Assembly: GCA_002694985.1 (NCBI GenBank)
Contig: NZNS01000001.1
Location: 1-64,000, forward strand
DNA length: 64,000 nt
DNA from: Parvibaculum sp.
GTDB taxonomy: Bacteria; Pseudomonadota; Alphaproteobacteria; Parvibaculales; Parvibaculaceae
Reading direction: 5' to 3'
A program made the translations under genes and the position numbers. How positions within the stretch are numbered: the stretch's first letter is position 1; each line of letters begins with the position of its first letter. Of the stretch, positions 28,031 through 37,970 are shown piece after piece. The notes under the pieces were generated by a model that was given only the letters and a program-made list of their open reading frames with translations, searched no databases and had not been told where the DNA came from.

Positions 28031-30778
28031 TCACGTCTCCTGCTTTCTCAAGGCCATTCGTGCGGCGAACAGATAGAGCAGCGAGAAGAAGGTGAGCATG
28101 ACGAAGGAAACCCAGATGTCCGTGAAGTGGAGCCCCTTGGTCATGGCGCCGACGGAAATGGGCTGGTACCAGCCCGAGGGAAATGAAAGGCCGACCGCCT
28201 GACCTCCGCCGGACAGGGAGGAGACAGGGACGAGCAGACCAGAGAAATTGACAGCCGGAACGATAGAGATCACCGCGGCGGCAAACATGGCGGCGACCTG
28301 CGTCTTCGTGAAGGAGGAGACCAGGATGCCGAAGCCGGTGGTTGCGACGACAAAGAGGAGGGAGCCCGCTAACAAGGCCGTCACCGATCCTGTCACGGAC
28401 ACGCCGAACAGGAATACGGCCATGGCAAGCAGCGTCAGAAAATTCACATAGGCAAGGACTACGTAAGGCCCCTGCTTGCCGAGGAGAAATTCCAGCCGCG
28501 TAACGGGGGTCGAGCGGAAATTGGCGATGGAGCCGTATTCCTTTTCGCGCACGACGCCCACGGCGGTCAGCATGGCCGGGATCATGGTCAGTACCAGCGT
28601 GAAGACGCTGGGCACGATGGCATAGACGCTTTTGAAGGACTGGTTGTAGCGCATGCGCGTTACGACCGAGTAGGGGCGGGTGATGAGTGAAGGGAATTGC
28701 TCGACCATATATTGCGCGGCAATGCCGTTCACATATCCCGCTGCTGTTTCCCCGCGGAAGGGTAAGGCAGCGTCCAGCAGCAGATTGATCTCGGGCTGGC
28801 GACCGGCCAGCAGGTCGCGCCCGAAATCCGGGGGGATTTCCAGTCCGACGACGATCTCGCCGGTTTTGAGGCGATTGACGAGGTCGGCTTCGGACGAGGC
28901 GGGTTCTTCCATCTCGAAATAGTTCGAGCCCTCGAAGTTCGCGAGCAAGGTCCGGCTTTCAAGGGACTGGTCCTGATCGAGAACGGCATAAGGCAGGTTC
29001 TCGACGTCGAAAGAAATGCCATAGCCGAAGGCCAGCAGCAGGATCAGGGGGCCGACCAGGGCGAAGGTCAGGCGGATGGGGTCGCGCAGCAATTCCATCG
29101 TTTCCCGGCGTGTATAGGCCCATAGACGCCGGGTGCTGAAATGACGCCCTCCGATGGTTGCGCGAGGCTGGGGAGCGATTTCCAGCGGGCTCTCCTGCGC
29201 CTCGGCTGTGCTCTCTGCCGTTTGTGCCGTCGCTTCCGTCAGATAGGCGACAAAGGCTTCTTCCAGCGACCCGTCGCCGTGTTCAGCAGCTAGGTCATGC
29301 GGCGAGCCGACGGCAAGTACGCGCCCTGCGTGCATGAGCGAAATGCGGTCACAGCGCTCGGCCTCGTTCATGAAGTGAGTGGAAATGAAAATGGTAACGC
29401 CGCTGTTGCGCGACAGGTCGATCAGATATTGCCAGAACTGATCGCGTGCGATCGGGTCGACGCCCGATGTCGGTTCGTCGAGGATCAGCACTTCGGGTTT
29501 GTGAATGACGGCGACGGCGAGTTGCAGGCGTTGCTTGATGCCGAGCGGCAGGGCATCCGGCTGCTCATTTGCCACGGCCTTGAGTTCGAAGCTTTCCAGC
29601 ATTTCGAGTATGCGGGGTTCGATGTCGGCATCCGGCAGTTCGAAGATGCGGGCATGCAGTTCAAGGTTTTGCCGGACGGTCAGTTCGTTGTAGAGCGAGA
29701 AGGATTGTGACATATAGCCTACGCGCCGCCTTGTTGCGGTGTCGCGCGCATCAAGCGGCTTGCCGAAAAGCTTTGCCTCGCCTTCGCTGGCCGGCAGAAG
29801 GCCCGTCAGCATTTTCATGGTGGTCGTCTTGCCGCAGCCGTTGGACCCGAGAAAGCCGAAGATCTCGCCCGGCTCGATCCGGAAGTTCACATTGTCCACT
29901 GCGACGAATTTGCCGAAGCGGCGGGTCAGGCCTTCCGCCTCGATGGCTGGCGTTCCGCCAGTCGTGCGCCGAGGAGACACTGTTACGGTGTGGTGCTGGC
30001 GGCGCTTTTCTTCGGGCAGCAGTTCAATAAAGGCTTCTTCCAGCGTTGTTCGGCCTGCCGCCTTTCGAACTTCGTCCGGTGTGCCGGTGGCCAGAATATG
30101 TCCGTCATCCATTGCGGCGAGCCAGTCGAAGCGTTCCGCCTCCTCCATATAGGCGGTCGCAACGAGCACGCTCATTTGCGGGCGCCGCGCACGGATCGTG
30201 TCAATCAGCTCCCAGAATTGCCGCCGCGACAGCGGGTCGACGCCTGTTGTCGGCTCATCGAGGATCAGGAGGTCGGGTTCATGGATGAGCGCGCAGCAAA
30301 GACCGAGCTTCTGCTTCATGCCGCCGGAAAGGGCACCCACGGCGCGATCGGGAAAAGGAGCAAGGCCGGTCGCGCTCAGCAGTTCAGCGATACGTTCCTT
30401 GCGCTCTGTCTTTCCCAGCTCGAAAAGCCGCCCGAAAAAATCGAGATTCTCCTTGACGCTCAATGTCGGATAAAGGTTTTTGCCAAGTCCCTGCGGCATA
30501 TAGGCGATGCGCGTGTGGCACTGGCTCCTGTGGGCCTGGTCCGCCATGTCGCCGCCGAGGACGGTAACCTCGCCTGACTGAATGCGCCTGACACCTGCAA
30601 GGATGGCCAGCAGTGCCGACTTGCCGACGCCGTCCGGGCCGATAAGCCCCGCCATGCAGCCTGCCGGGATATCGAGCGTGACGTTTTCCAGGGCAAAGGT
30701 TTCGCGATAGCGATGTGTGAGCCCGCCCGTTCGCGCGACGGTGTTTTCCGGCATGCTGTTGTCCGGACCGCCGCTCAT
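28031..30778 (-). CDS. rbbA: fused double-ATPase/permease ABC protein, RbbA (YhiH)-like
   Basis: A 915-residue fusion. ABC domain 1 (about 10-240) has Walker A GPDGVGKS, signature LSGGMKQKLGL and Walker B LLILDEPTTGVD. ABC domain 2 (about 285-510) has GSNGCGKTT, Walker B VLILDEPTSGVD and a degenerate signature LPLGIKQRLQL lacking the SGG core. An ABC-2 permease (about 555-915) with six helices follows. The layout and length equal E. coli RbbA/YhiH (911 aa), reported to bind ribosomes, although the permease half argues for export. It overlaps the upstream HlyD gene by four bases. The symbol is given by similarity; the role in translation is not inferable here. Confidence 0.82.
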   Translation of the reverse strand: MSGGPDNSMPENTVARTGGLTHRYRETFALENVTLDIPAGCMAGLIGPDGVGKSALLAILAGVRRIQSGEVTVLGGDMADQAHRSQCHTRIAYMPQGLGKNLYPTLSVKENLDFFGRLFELGKTERKERIAELLSATGLAPFPDRAVGALSGGMKQKLGLCCALIHEPDLLILDEPTTGVDPLSRRQFWELIDTIRARRPQMSVLVATAYMEEAERFDWLAAMDDGHILATGTPDEVRKAAGRTTLEEAFIELLPEEKRRQHHTVTVSPRRTTGGTPAIEAEGLTRRFGKFVAVDNVNFRIEPGEIFGFLGSNGCGKTTTMKMLTGLLPASEGEAKLFGKPLDARDTATRRRVGYMSQSFSLYNELTVRQNLELHARIFELPDADIEPRILEMLESFELKAVANEQPDALPLGIKQRLQLAVAVIHKPEVLILDEPTSGVDPIARDQFWQYLIDLSRNSGVTIFISTHFMNEAERCDRISLMHAGRVLAVGSPHDLAAEHGDGSLEEAFVAYLTEATAQTAESTAEAQESPLEIAPQPRATIGGRHFSTRRLWAYTRRETMELLRDPIRLTFALVGPLILLLAFGYGISFDVENLPYAVLDQDQSLESRTLLANFEGSNYFEMEEPASSEADLVNRLKTGEIVVGLEIPPDFGRDLLAGRQPEINLLLDAALPFRGETAAGYVNGIAAQYMVEQFPSLITRPYSVVTRMRYNQSFKSVYAIVPSVFTLVLTMIPAMLTAVGVVREKEYGSIANFRSTPVTRLEFLLGKQGPYVVLAYVNFLTLLAMAVFLFGVSVTGSVTALLAGSLLFVVATTGFGILVSSFTKTQVAAMFAAAVISIVPAVNFSGLLVPVSSLSGGGQAVGLSFPSGWYQPISVGAMTKGLHFTDIWVSFVMLTFFSLLYLFAARMALRKQET

Positions 30779-31833
30779 TCGGCTACGCCGTTGCTCCCGC
30801 CCCTTTTGCCCTCAAGGGGCTGGGCGACCGGCGGCAGCTTCACAGCAAGAAAGTCGGGCCATTCCGTGTCGGCGAGTGTGCGCACATAGCCGGTGCCACG
30901 CACCCCGGTCTTCACGCGCGCCGCGACGCGGGCAAGAAGTTCCGGGTCGATGCTGAGTTTTATGCGGAACATCAGATTCTCCCGCTCTTCGCGTGTCTCG
31001 ACGGATTTGGGTGTGAACTGTGCATCGCTGGCGACAAAGCTCACATGAGCCGGGATCACATAGTCGGGGATCGGATCGAGCACCAGGCGTGCCTCGCTGC
31101 CGATGGCGAGCCGGCCAGCATCCGCGGCGGGCAGGAAAATCGTCATGTAGACCTCGGAAAGGTCGAGCAGCGTCAGCACAGTGCCGCCCGCAGCAAGAAC
31201 CTCGCCGGCTTCCGCAAGCCGGTATTGAACCCGGCCCGAGCGCGGCGCCTTGAGTACTGTGTCGTCCAGCATGTCGTGCAGGCGCGCCAGATTGGCCTCG
31301 GCGGCTTCGATGGCCGCCTGTGCGGCGGCGCGGCCGGCGATGGCTGTCTTGAGGGCCGCTTCCGCGGTGCGGGTCTGGGCGCGCCGCTGATCGAGCTGTT
31401 CGATGGGAATATGACCCTTTTTGATCAACTGTTCGGCGCGGCTGAGCTCACGCCGGGCGAGATCGAGTTCTGCCTCGCGCTGGGAGATAACGGCGTCTGC
31501 CTGCGCCTTTTGCTGCTCGGCCTGACGGACGTCGGCGGTTGCGGCTGCGATCTGGGCTTTCACCTGGGCGTCGTCCATCCACGCAAGAACCTGGCCTGCC
31601 GTTACGAAGTCTCCTTCGCTGACACGGACCTCTTCCACGCGGCCTGCATATTTTGTGGCGACGTTGACCTGTTCGGCCTCGATGCGACCGTTCGACGCGG
31701 CGATCCCTTCCGGGAGCTCGGAGGCGATGACAACGAACCAGTAATAGAGGCCAAAGGCCACGAGAATGATCAGTGCAAGGGCAACGAACACTGCGTTGCG
31801 ACCTGAAGCAAGTCGTTCGAAAATGGACGGCAT
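30775..31833 (-). CDS. HlyD/EmrA-type membrane fusion protein, YhiI-like
   Basis: A 352-residue periplasmic adaptor: an N-terminal anchor helix (AVFVALALIILVAFGLYYWFVV), a lipoyl-like half-motif NVATKYAGRVEEVRVSEGDFVTAGQVLAWMD, a long alpha-hairpin rich in Ala/Gln/Glu (about 85-200), the second lipoyl half DTVLKAPRSGRVQYRLAEAGEVL, and a beta-barrel domain. It is the first gene of the three-gene exporter. It is similar in size to E. coli YhiI (355 aa). AGAGGGA stands before the ATG. Confidence 0.9.
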   Translation of the reverse strand: MPSIFERLASGRNAVFVALALIILVAFGLYYWFVVIASELPEGIAASNGRIEAEQVNVATKYAGRVEEVRVSEGDFVTAGQVLAWMDDAQVKAQIAAATADVRQAEQQKAQADAVISQREAELDLARRELSRAEQLIKKGHIPIEQLDQRRAQTRTAEAALKTAIAGRAAAQAAIEAAEANLARLHDMLDDTVLKAPRSGRVQYRLAEAGEVLAAGGTVLTLLDLSEVYMTIFLPAADAGRLAIGSEARLVLDPIPDYVIPAHVSFVASDAQFTPKSVETREERENLMFRIKLSIDPELLARVAARVKTGVRGTGYVRTLADTEWPDFLAVKLPPVAQPLEGKRGGSNGVAE

Positions 31834-32395
31834 GAAATCCCTCTTGTTACGGAAATCCTTATAGCCTCGTTTGCGTCCGGCTTCTGTGAGGCAAGTCCGC
31901 GCATTGCAGGAAACGAATACGGAGTGCCGAACCGCATTAACTAAGGGTAATGCCGCGTGGCTCTCTTATACGAATGCTCATCATGCGTACGATAGATGCA
32001 TATTCAATGCTTTGCCCGTTGCACTTGGGTTTCTTCGTTCTTTTTTCAGACAATTAGGCTGTGCCAGAGCGATATGTCGTGATAATTGAGCGCCCGCTCA
32101 AGCGGCGGGCGCTGGCGGCGGGGCTGATTACGAATTTTCTGAAAAGGCGTTATCTCCGCCGCTTAGTCATGCCCGGTTTCGGCGGCAGCGACCGTTCCAA
32201 TCTGTATGGAATAAAGAGAATGGTGCGAGAGGCGAAAGCCCCGGGGCCGCCGGTGCGGTTGGGGAGTGAGACATACATGTCCTCCCTGTCAGTATAAGAA
32301 ATGAGCGAACAAGAAGAGCTGAAGCTCCACTGTCCGTAGACAAGCCTTCGAAGCACTCTTTTGCAAGAGGGGTGTATTCCCAAGGGGAGATTATT
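31834..32395. other. 562-bp intergenic region without a convincing gene
   Basis: This gap between divergent transcription units is more AT-rich than its surroundings. It contains a 9-bp inverted repeat (AGCGCCCGC / GCGGGCGCT, 32089-32113) without a T tract, and a T-rich stretch near 32035. Short open frames are present, but none has a plausible ribosome binding site plus protein-like composition. It must hold the promoters of the HlyD operon and of the RND exporter; I could not fix either with confidence. Confidence 0.5.
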
Positions 32396-34753
32396 TTGCA
32401 GCGTATTGAAAATTTGGTGTTTGGATTGCGTTCCGTGATCCTGCTGGCACTTCTCATCTTCACCATCGTGATGGGTGTGTTTGCGTCCCAGCTGAAGATG
32501 GATGCCGGCTTCACGAAGATGCTTCCGATCGGCCACCCCTATATCGAAACCTTCTTTGAATATTCGGAAAATTTCGGTGGCGGTAACCGTATTCTCGTCG
32601 TCCTCGAAAACAAGAAGGGCGATATTTTCCAGAAAGACTTCCTCTACAAGCTGAACGACGCGACCCAGGATCTCTTCTATATCCCGGGCGTTGCGCGCCA
32701 CACGGTGACTTCGCTGTGGACGCCCAACACACGCTTCATCGCGGTGACGGAAGAAGGGCTGGAAGCAGGTGACGTCATCCCTGCCAATTTCGCGGGTGGG
32801 CCCGAAGACATCGATACGGTGATGCAGAATACGCTGCGCGCCGATCTTGTCGGCCGTCTCGTCTCGAACGACTTTCACGCGGCGATGATCCGCGCCGAAC
32901 TCCTCGACTTCAATCCGGAAACGCAGCAGCGCCTCGACTACTTTGAAGTCGCCGCCAAGCTCGAAACGGATCTGCGCGACAAATATGTGTCCGAGAGTAC
33001 GGACGTGAAGATCGTCGGCTTCGCCAAGCTGGTGGGCGACATCGCCGACGGTGCGCGCTCCGTGGCCATCTTCTTCTCGATCGCCTTCGTGCTGACCTGC
33101 TTCATGATGTGGCTTTATTGCCGCTCGTGGATTCTCACCGCGATCACGGTCGGTGCCTCGCTATGTTCGCTCGTCTGGCAGTTTGGTCTTCTGCATCTCC
33201 TCGGCTTCGGTCTTGATCCGCTGGGCGTGCTCGTGCCGTTCCTCGTTTTCGCCATCGGCGTCAGCCATGGTGTGCAGCAGATCAACATGGTCGGTGCGGA
33301 AATGGCCGCGGGCCTGAACAAGGATCAGGCGGCGCGCGCCACCTTCACCTTCCTGTTCCGTCCGGGCGTCGTCGCCCTGCTGACCACGCTTGCCGGCTTT
33401 GCCACGCTCTACATCATTCCCATCGGCATGATCCAGGAGCTCGCAATCACCGCCTCGATCGGTCTTGGTTTCAAGATCGTTTCGAACCTGATCATGCTTC
33501 CGCTGCTCGTCTCCTATGTGGCACCGCCGGAAGAGGAATATGGTGCGAAGGTCCGCAAGGCGATGGAAACCCGCGCCAAGCTCTGGCCGGCGCTCTCAAA
33601 GATCGCCACGCCTGCTTTTGCGTTCCCCTTTGTCGGCATGTGCTTCATCATCGCGATGGTCGGTCTCTATGAGGCGCGCGACAAGCAGATCGGCGACGTT
33701 CACGAGGGGGCGGGCGAGCTCTGGCCGGATTCCCGCTACAATCAGGACAGCCGCTATATTGCCGACAAGTTCGCCCTCGGCCTGAACGTCCTCACGGTCA
33801 TTGTCGAGTCGGACAACGTGGTCTGTGTCGACTATGGCAAGATGCACTATCTTGAGCAGCTCAGCTGGAACATGCGCAATGTGGATGGTGTGCAGTCGGT
33901 CGTCAGCCTTCCGGTGCTGGCGCGCAAGATCAACAGCATGTGGCAGGAGGGCAATCCGAAGTGGCAGAACCTGCCGCGCAATCCTGCCGCTCTCGCTCAG
34001 GCAACTTCCAGCATCGGCAGCTCGTCGGGCATCGTGAACCCGGACTGTTCGACGGCCGCCGTTGCGATCTTCATCCGCGATACCAAGGCCAAGACGGTCA
34101 AACACGTCGTCGCGGAGCTTGAGGAATATATCGCCGGACACCCCTATGAGGGGATCAACCTGCGTATCGGTACGGGTAATGTGCCGATCGTGGCGGCGAC
34201 CAACGAGATCGTGCACAAGTCCGAGCTGCCCATGCTGCTCTATGTGTATGCGGTCATCATGACGCTGGTCATCATCACCTATCGCGAGTGGCGCGGCGCG
34301 CTGTGCTGCGTGTTCCCGCTCATTCTCGCGACGATCATCGGCGACTGGTTCCTCACCGCTTTCGGTGTCGGCCTGAAGATCTCGACATTGCCCGTGCTCG
34401 CCATCGCGGTGGGTATCGGTGTCGATTACGGCATCTACGAGTACAACCGGATGCAGCGCTACATGCGCATGGGCAAGACGCCGCATCAGGCCTATCTGCA
34501 GGCTCTCTACGATGTCGGTTCGGCGACCATGTTCACCGGCCTCACCCTCGCCATTGGCGTCAGCACCTGGGCCTTCTCGGAGCTCAAGTTCCAGGCCGAT
34601 ATGGGCCTCCTCCTCACCTTCATGTTCATCGTGAACATGCTCGGTGCGGTGACGCTCCTCCCGGCGCTGGTTGCGGTGTTCGAATATATCTGGCCGCTGA
34701 AGCGCAAGCCGCTCTCCGAAGAGGAAGCGCGTGCGGTGATGCGCGGTCACTAA
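32396..34753 (+). CDS. RND superfamily exporter, MMPL/COG1033-like
   Basis: A 785-residue inner-membrane protein with two repeated halves: helix 1 near residue 10-30, a periplasmic domain (about 30-210), a six-helix bundle (VAIFFSIAFVLTCFMMWLY and following), a second periplasmic domain, and a final bundle with the RND motif LAIAVGIGVDYGIYEYNR, whose Asp is a typical proton-relay residue. It is shorter than AcrB-type pumps and has no adaptor gene, as in MMPL/HpnN-like transporters of lipids or hydrophobic compounds. I choose the TTG at 32396 because AAGGGGAG stands 7 bases upstream; a GTG at 32372 is the alternative. A strong terminator follows. Confidence 0.85.
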   Translation: MQRIENLVFGLRSVILLALLIFTIVMGVFASQLKMDAGFTKMLPIGHPYIETFFEYSENFGGGNRILVVLENKKGDIFQKDFLYKLNDATQDLFYIPGVARHTVTSLWTPNTRFIAVTEEGLEAGDVIPANFAGGPEDIDTVMQNTLRADLVGRLVSNDFHAAMIRAELLDFNPETQQRLDYFEVAAKLETDLRDKYVSESTDVKIVGFAKLVGDIADGARSVAIFFSIAFVLTCFMMWLYCRSWILTAITVGASLCSLVWQFGLLHLLGFGLDPLGVLVPFLVFAIGVSHGVQQINMVGAEMAAGLNKDQAARATFTFLFRPGVVALLTTLAGFATLYIIPIGMIQELAITASIGLGFKIVSNLIMLPLLVSYVAPPEEEYGAKVRKAMETRAKLWPALSKIATPAFAFPFVGMCFIIAMVGLYEARDKQIGDVHEGAGELWPDSRYNQDSRYIADKFALGLNVLTVIVESDNVVCVDYGKMHYLEQLSWNMRNVDGVQSVVSLPVLARKINSMWQEGNPKWQNLPRNPAALAQATSSIGSSSGIVNPDCSTAAVAIFIRDTKAKTVKHVVAELEEYIAGHPYEGINLRIGTGNVPIVAATNEIVHKSELPMLLYVYAVIMTLVIITYREWRGALCCVFPLILATIIGDWFLTAFGVGLKISTLPVLAIAVGIGVDYGIYEYNRMQRYMRMGKTPHQAYLQALYDVGSATMFTGLTLAIGVSTWAFSELKFQADMGLLLTFMFIVNMLGAVTLLPALVAVFEYIWPLKRKPLSEEEARAVMRGH

Positions 34754-34791
34754 GGCGGCGGCCGGATTTTCCGGCCTCACGCCGGCAATCG

Positions 34792-34830
34792 AAAGGGCGG
34801 CGCCTCGAAAGAGGGCCGCCCTTTCTCTTT
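34792..34830 (+). terminator. terminator after the MMPL-like exporter
   Basis: The stem AAAGGGCGGC / GCCGCCCTTT with a 13-base loop is followed by TCTCTTT. It lies about 40 bases after the stop. The same arm sequence is reused at 42378. Confidence 0.85.
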
Positions 34831-34877
34831 GGGCCGGAACGGATGAGGGAGTCCGTTTTCTGCCGGCCGAGGAGCCT

Positions 34878-37800
34878 TTAGTTGCCCGGCGATGAAAGAG
34901 CGCTGCCCGCCACCGCCGGTTCTTCGTCGAGTTTTCGCGGCGCCAGCAGATAGTACATGGCGGGCGTGACAAGACGCGAGAGCACCGTCGACGAGACGAG
35001 GCCGCCGATGATCACGAAAGCGAGCGGCGAATAGAGGCCCGAGCCCTGCATGGCAAGCGGGGTCAGTCCGCCGATTGCCGTCAGTGACGTGAGCAGCACC
35101 GGCAGGAAGCGGATTTCGCCCGCCCGTTCCACGGCCTCGCGCAGTTCCATGCCTTCGCGCCGAAGCTGGTTGGTAAAATCCACCAGCAGGATCGAGCTTT
35201 TGATCTCGATACCGATCAGCGCAATAAAGCCGATCACCGCCGTGAAGGAGAGCGAGTAGCCGGAGATCCAGAGCCCGAGCAGGCCGCCGACAATGCCGAG
35301 CGGGATCACGCCTGCCACGACAAAAGTTGTGCGGAAGGCGCGGAATTCGAGAATGAGCACGCCGATGATGCCGAAAATGGCGATCAGGATGGCATTGCCG
35401 AGACCGGAGAAGCCTTCCTGCCGGGCTTCGATTTCGCCGCCCGCGCGGAATTCATAGCCCGGCGGCCGCGGCAGCGAGACGAGTGCCTCGAAGACCTCGT
35501 TCGTGACCTTCTCGGTGTTGTAGCCGGTCTGTGTATAGGCCGTGACGGTCACGAGGCGCTGACGGTCGAAACGGTCGATGCGGGAGGGGGAGGATTCAAG
35601 GCGGGGACGTGATAGCTGGTTCAGCGGGATCGAGGCGCCGTCGGCCGTCGGGATGTAAATTTCCTGGAGCGCATCGACGGTGTGGTGCTTGTCGAGTGGC
35701 AGGCGGGTGACAATGGGAAACTCGTCGCCATCCGCTTCGCGGAAGGCGCCCACGGTCTCGCCGACAATGGCAAGACGGACCGTGCGGTCAATCTCTCCCG
35801 GGGGCACGCCGAGAAGGCCTGCCTTTTGTGTGTTGACGCCGAGATTGTAGTCGGTGCGGTCGAGGCGAACCGGATTGACGACATCGCGTGTTCCCTCGAC
35901 CCCTTCGAGGACGCGCGTCACCTCGGCGGCAAGGTCCTTCAGGATGACAAGATCCGACCCGAAAATGCGCACGGCGATGGGCGCCTCGATCGGCGGCCCG
36001 TTCTTGAAGGTTCTGAGCACGATCTGCGCACCGGGATAGCGTGCGAATTCGGCGCGCAATTCGTCGTGCAGCGCCGGTGTGCGTTCCTTGTCGAACTCCG
36101 CCATCTGCACAAAGGCTTCGGCCTTGTTCGCACGCTGTTCGCGGGCGCTTTCATTGTAGAAGATCTGCGGGTTGGAACGGCCGAGATTGCCCATCACCCA
36201 GTCGATCTCCGGGCGCTCTTGCAGTCTTTCGGTCACATAGTCGAGCGCCTTGCGGGTTTCCTCCATGCCTGTTCCCTGTGGCGTTTCGATCTGCACGAGG
36301 AACTGCCGGCTGTCGGCGGGTGGAAACAGGCTGAAGCCGATCTTCGGTATGAGCGTGAGGCTTGCAAAGCAGATGATCATCGCGCCGATCACGGCAGTGC
36401 GCGGCCAGCCGAGCGCGATGCGGAGGAGAGGGCGGTAGATCGTGTGAATGCCGCGCATCACGATGCGCAGGAACACATTGCCTTCGGGGTGGGATTTGTC
36501 GCTGAGCAGGCGGCTCGCGAGAAAGGGAATGATCGTGAGCGCGATGCCGAGCGATGCCATCACAGTAAACAGCACGGAGATGGGCAGGGAGCGCGTGAAC
36601 TTGCCCGCGCCGCCGGGCAGGAAAAGAAGCGGCAGGAAGGCAAGAATGAGCGCCGCCGTGCAGCCGACCACGGCGAGCGAAATCTGCGAGGTTGCGGCGA
36701 TGGCCGCCTCGTAGCGTTTCTTTCCTTCGCGCAGGTGCCGTTCGATATTCTCGACCACGACAATGGAGTCGTCCACGAGAAGACCGAGCGAGAGCACGAG
36801 TCCGGCAATCGAAAGCTGGTTGAGCGAAAAACCGGTGACGTTCAGCAGGGCGATGCCGACGGCGAGCGATAGCGGGATCGATACCATGACGATGCCCGCG
36901 GCGCGCAGACCGAGCGGCAGCAGTGTTATTGCCACCAGGCTGACAGCGATGGCGAAGTCCTTGTAGAGACGGTTGAGACGGCTCGCGACCGAAATGGTCT
37001 GGTCGAAAGCGCGCTCCATTCGTACATCGGCGGGAAGGCGCCGTTCGAACTCGTCCAGCACCTCGTAGATGCCGTTACGTACCTCGAAGACGTTCTGGGC
37101 TTCCTTCTGGTTGGCCGTGACGAAAGCGGCGCGCTCGCCATTAAACCAGCCCAGATAGGTGGCCTCCTCGGTTGCCCAGTCCACCTCCGCCACATCGCGG
37201 ACGCGCACGATGTTGCCGCCGAAATTACCGACGACCGTATACCGGATCTCGTCGAGATCGTCATAGCCGCCTGCCGTCTTGAGGTTGAAGCGGCGTGCGC
37301 CAGCGTGAATGGGGCCGCCTGGCAGTTCGGCCGCGTCCGCGCCGATGGCGTTCGCAACCGCCGTGACCGGAATGCCGAGGGCCGCGAGCCGCCCGAAGTC
37401 GAGCGAAACGCGGACCTCCGATTGCGGCAACGCCCAGACATCGGCGTCGCGCACGCCCGGCACACGGTAGATTTCGTCGGTGAGGTCGTCGGCCAGATCT
37501 TCCAGCACGCGGTTGGGTGCCGTCTCGGAGACGAGGGCGATCTGCACGATGTTGGTAAGCGAAGTACGGAATTTGTTGACGTCGAGCCTGCGAATGCCAT
37601 CCGGCAGTGTCGGCCTCAGCGCGTTGATCTCGCGCACCACGTCGTCATATTTCTTGTCCGGGTCGCTCGACCAGTCGAATTCGACCTGGATGATGGCGAG
37701 CCCGTCTTCCGCGCGGCTGTTGATCTCCTCCAGATCGTCCAGCCGGTTCACCGCGTCCTCTATCGGACGAATGATGAGCTTCTCGATATCCGCGGGGTCC

Positions 37801-37970
37801 GCGCCCGGCAGCGCCACGTTGACGATGGCGAAAGGGCCCTTCATGTCCGGGTCTTCGGCGCGGGGGATGGTGTTGAAGGCGTTGAGACCGATGGCTGCCA
37901 GCATGGCGAAGACGACGAGCGTGAATTGCCAGTTGCGGACAGCAAAGCCGCTGATGTTGCTGAGGATCAT
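34878..37970 (-). CDS. efflux RND transporter permease (AcrB/HAE family)
   Basis: A 1030-residue proton-driven pump of the inner membrane. Features are an N-terminal helix, the porter domains with LPGADPADIEKLIIRPIEDAVN, and the motif LGLLVDDSIVVVENIERH with the relay Asp pair in helix 4. A second porter half (FRAGGEIEARQEGFSGLG) and the C-terminal bundle with IGIEIKSSILLVDF follow. Length is usual for the family. It overlaps its adaptor gene by four bases. No outer-membrane TolC gene is nearby, so it must use one encoded elsewhere. Regulation by the divergent TetR gene is likely. Confidence 0.94.
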   Translation of the reverse strand: MILSNISGFAVRNWQFTLVVFAMLAAIGLNAFNTIPRAEDPDMKGPFAIVNVALPGADPADIEKLIIRPIEDAVNRLDDLEEINSRAEDGLAIIQVEFDWSSDPDKKYDDVVREINALRPTLPDGIRRLDVNKFRTSLTNIVQIALVSETAPNRVLEDLADDLTDEIYRVPGVRDADVWALPQSEVRVSLDFGRLAALGIPVTAVANAIGADAAELPGGPIHAGARRFNLKTAGGYDDLDEIRYTVVGNFGGNIVRVRDVAEVDWATEEATYLGWFNGERAAFVTANQKEAQNVFEVRNGIYEVLDEFERRLPADVRMERAFDQTISVASRLNRLYKDFAIAVSLVAITLLPLGLRAAGIVMVSIPLSLAVGIALLNVTGFSLNQLSIAGLVLSLGLLVDDSIVVVENIERHLREGKKRYEAAIAATSQISLAVVGCTAALILAFLPLLFLPGGAGKFTRSLPISVLFTVMASLGIALTIIPFLASRLLSDKSHPEGNVFLRIVMRGIHTIYRPLLRIALGWPRTAVIGAMIICFASLTLIPKIGFSLFPPADSRQFLVQIETPQGTGMEETRKALDYVTERLQERPEIDWVMGNLGRSNPQIFYNESAREQRANKAEAFVQMAEFDKERTPALHDELRAEFARYPGAQIVLRTFKNGPPIEAPIAVRIFGSDLVILKDLAAEVTRVLEGVEGTRDVVNPVRLDRTDYNLGVNTQKAGLLGVPPGEIDRTVRLAIVGETVGAFREADGDEFPIVTRLPLDKHHTVDALQEIYIPTADGASIPLNQLSRPRLESSPSRIDRFDRQRLVTVTAYTQTGYNTEKVTNEVFEALVSLPRPPGYEFRAGGEIEARQEGFSGLGNAILIAIFGIIGVLILEFRAFRTTFVVAGVIPLGIVGGLLGLWISGYSLSFTAVIGFIALIGIEIKSSILLVDFTNQLRREGMELREAVERAGEIRFLPVLLTSLTAIGGLTPLAMQGSGLYSPLAFVIIGGLVSSTVLSRLVTPAMYYLLAPRKLDEEPAVAGSALSSPGN

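Noticed and set aside
32089..32113. GC-rich inverted repeat as a terminator
   Set aside because: No T tract follows on either strand and no gene ends just before it on the + strand; the HlyD operon starts, not ends, on this side.
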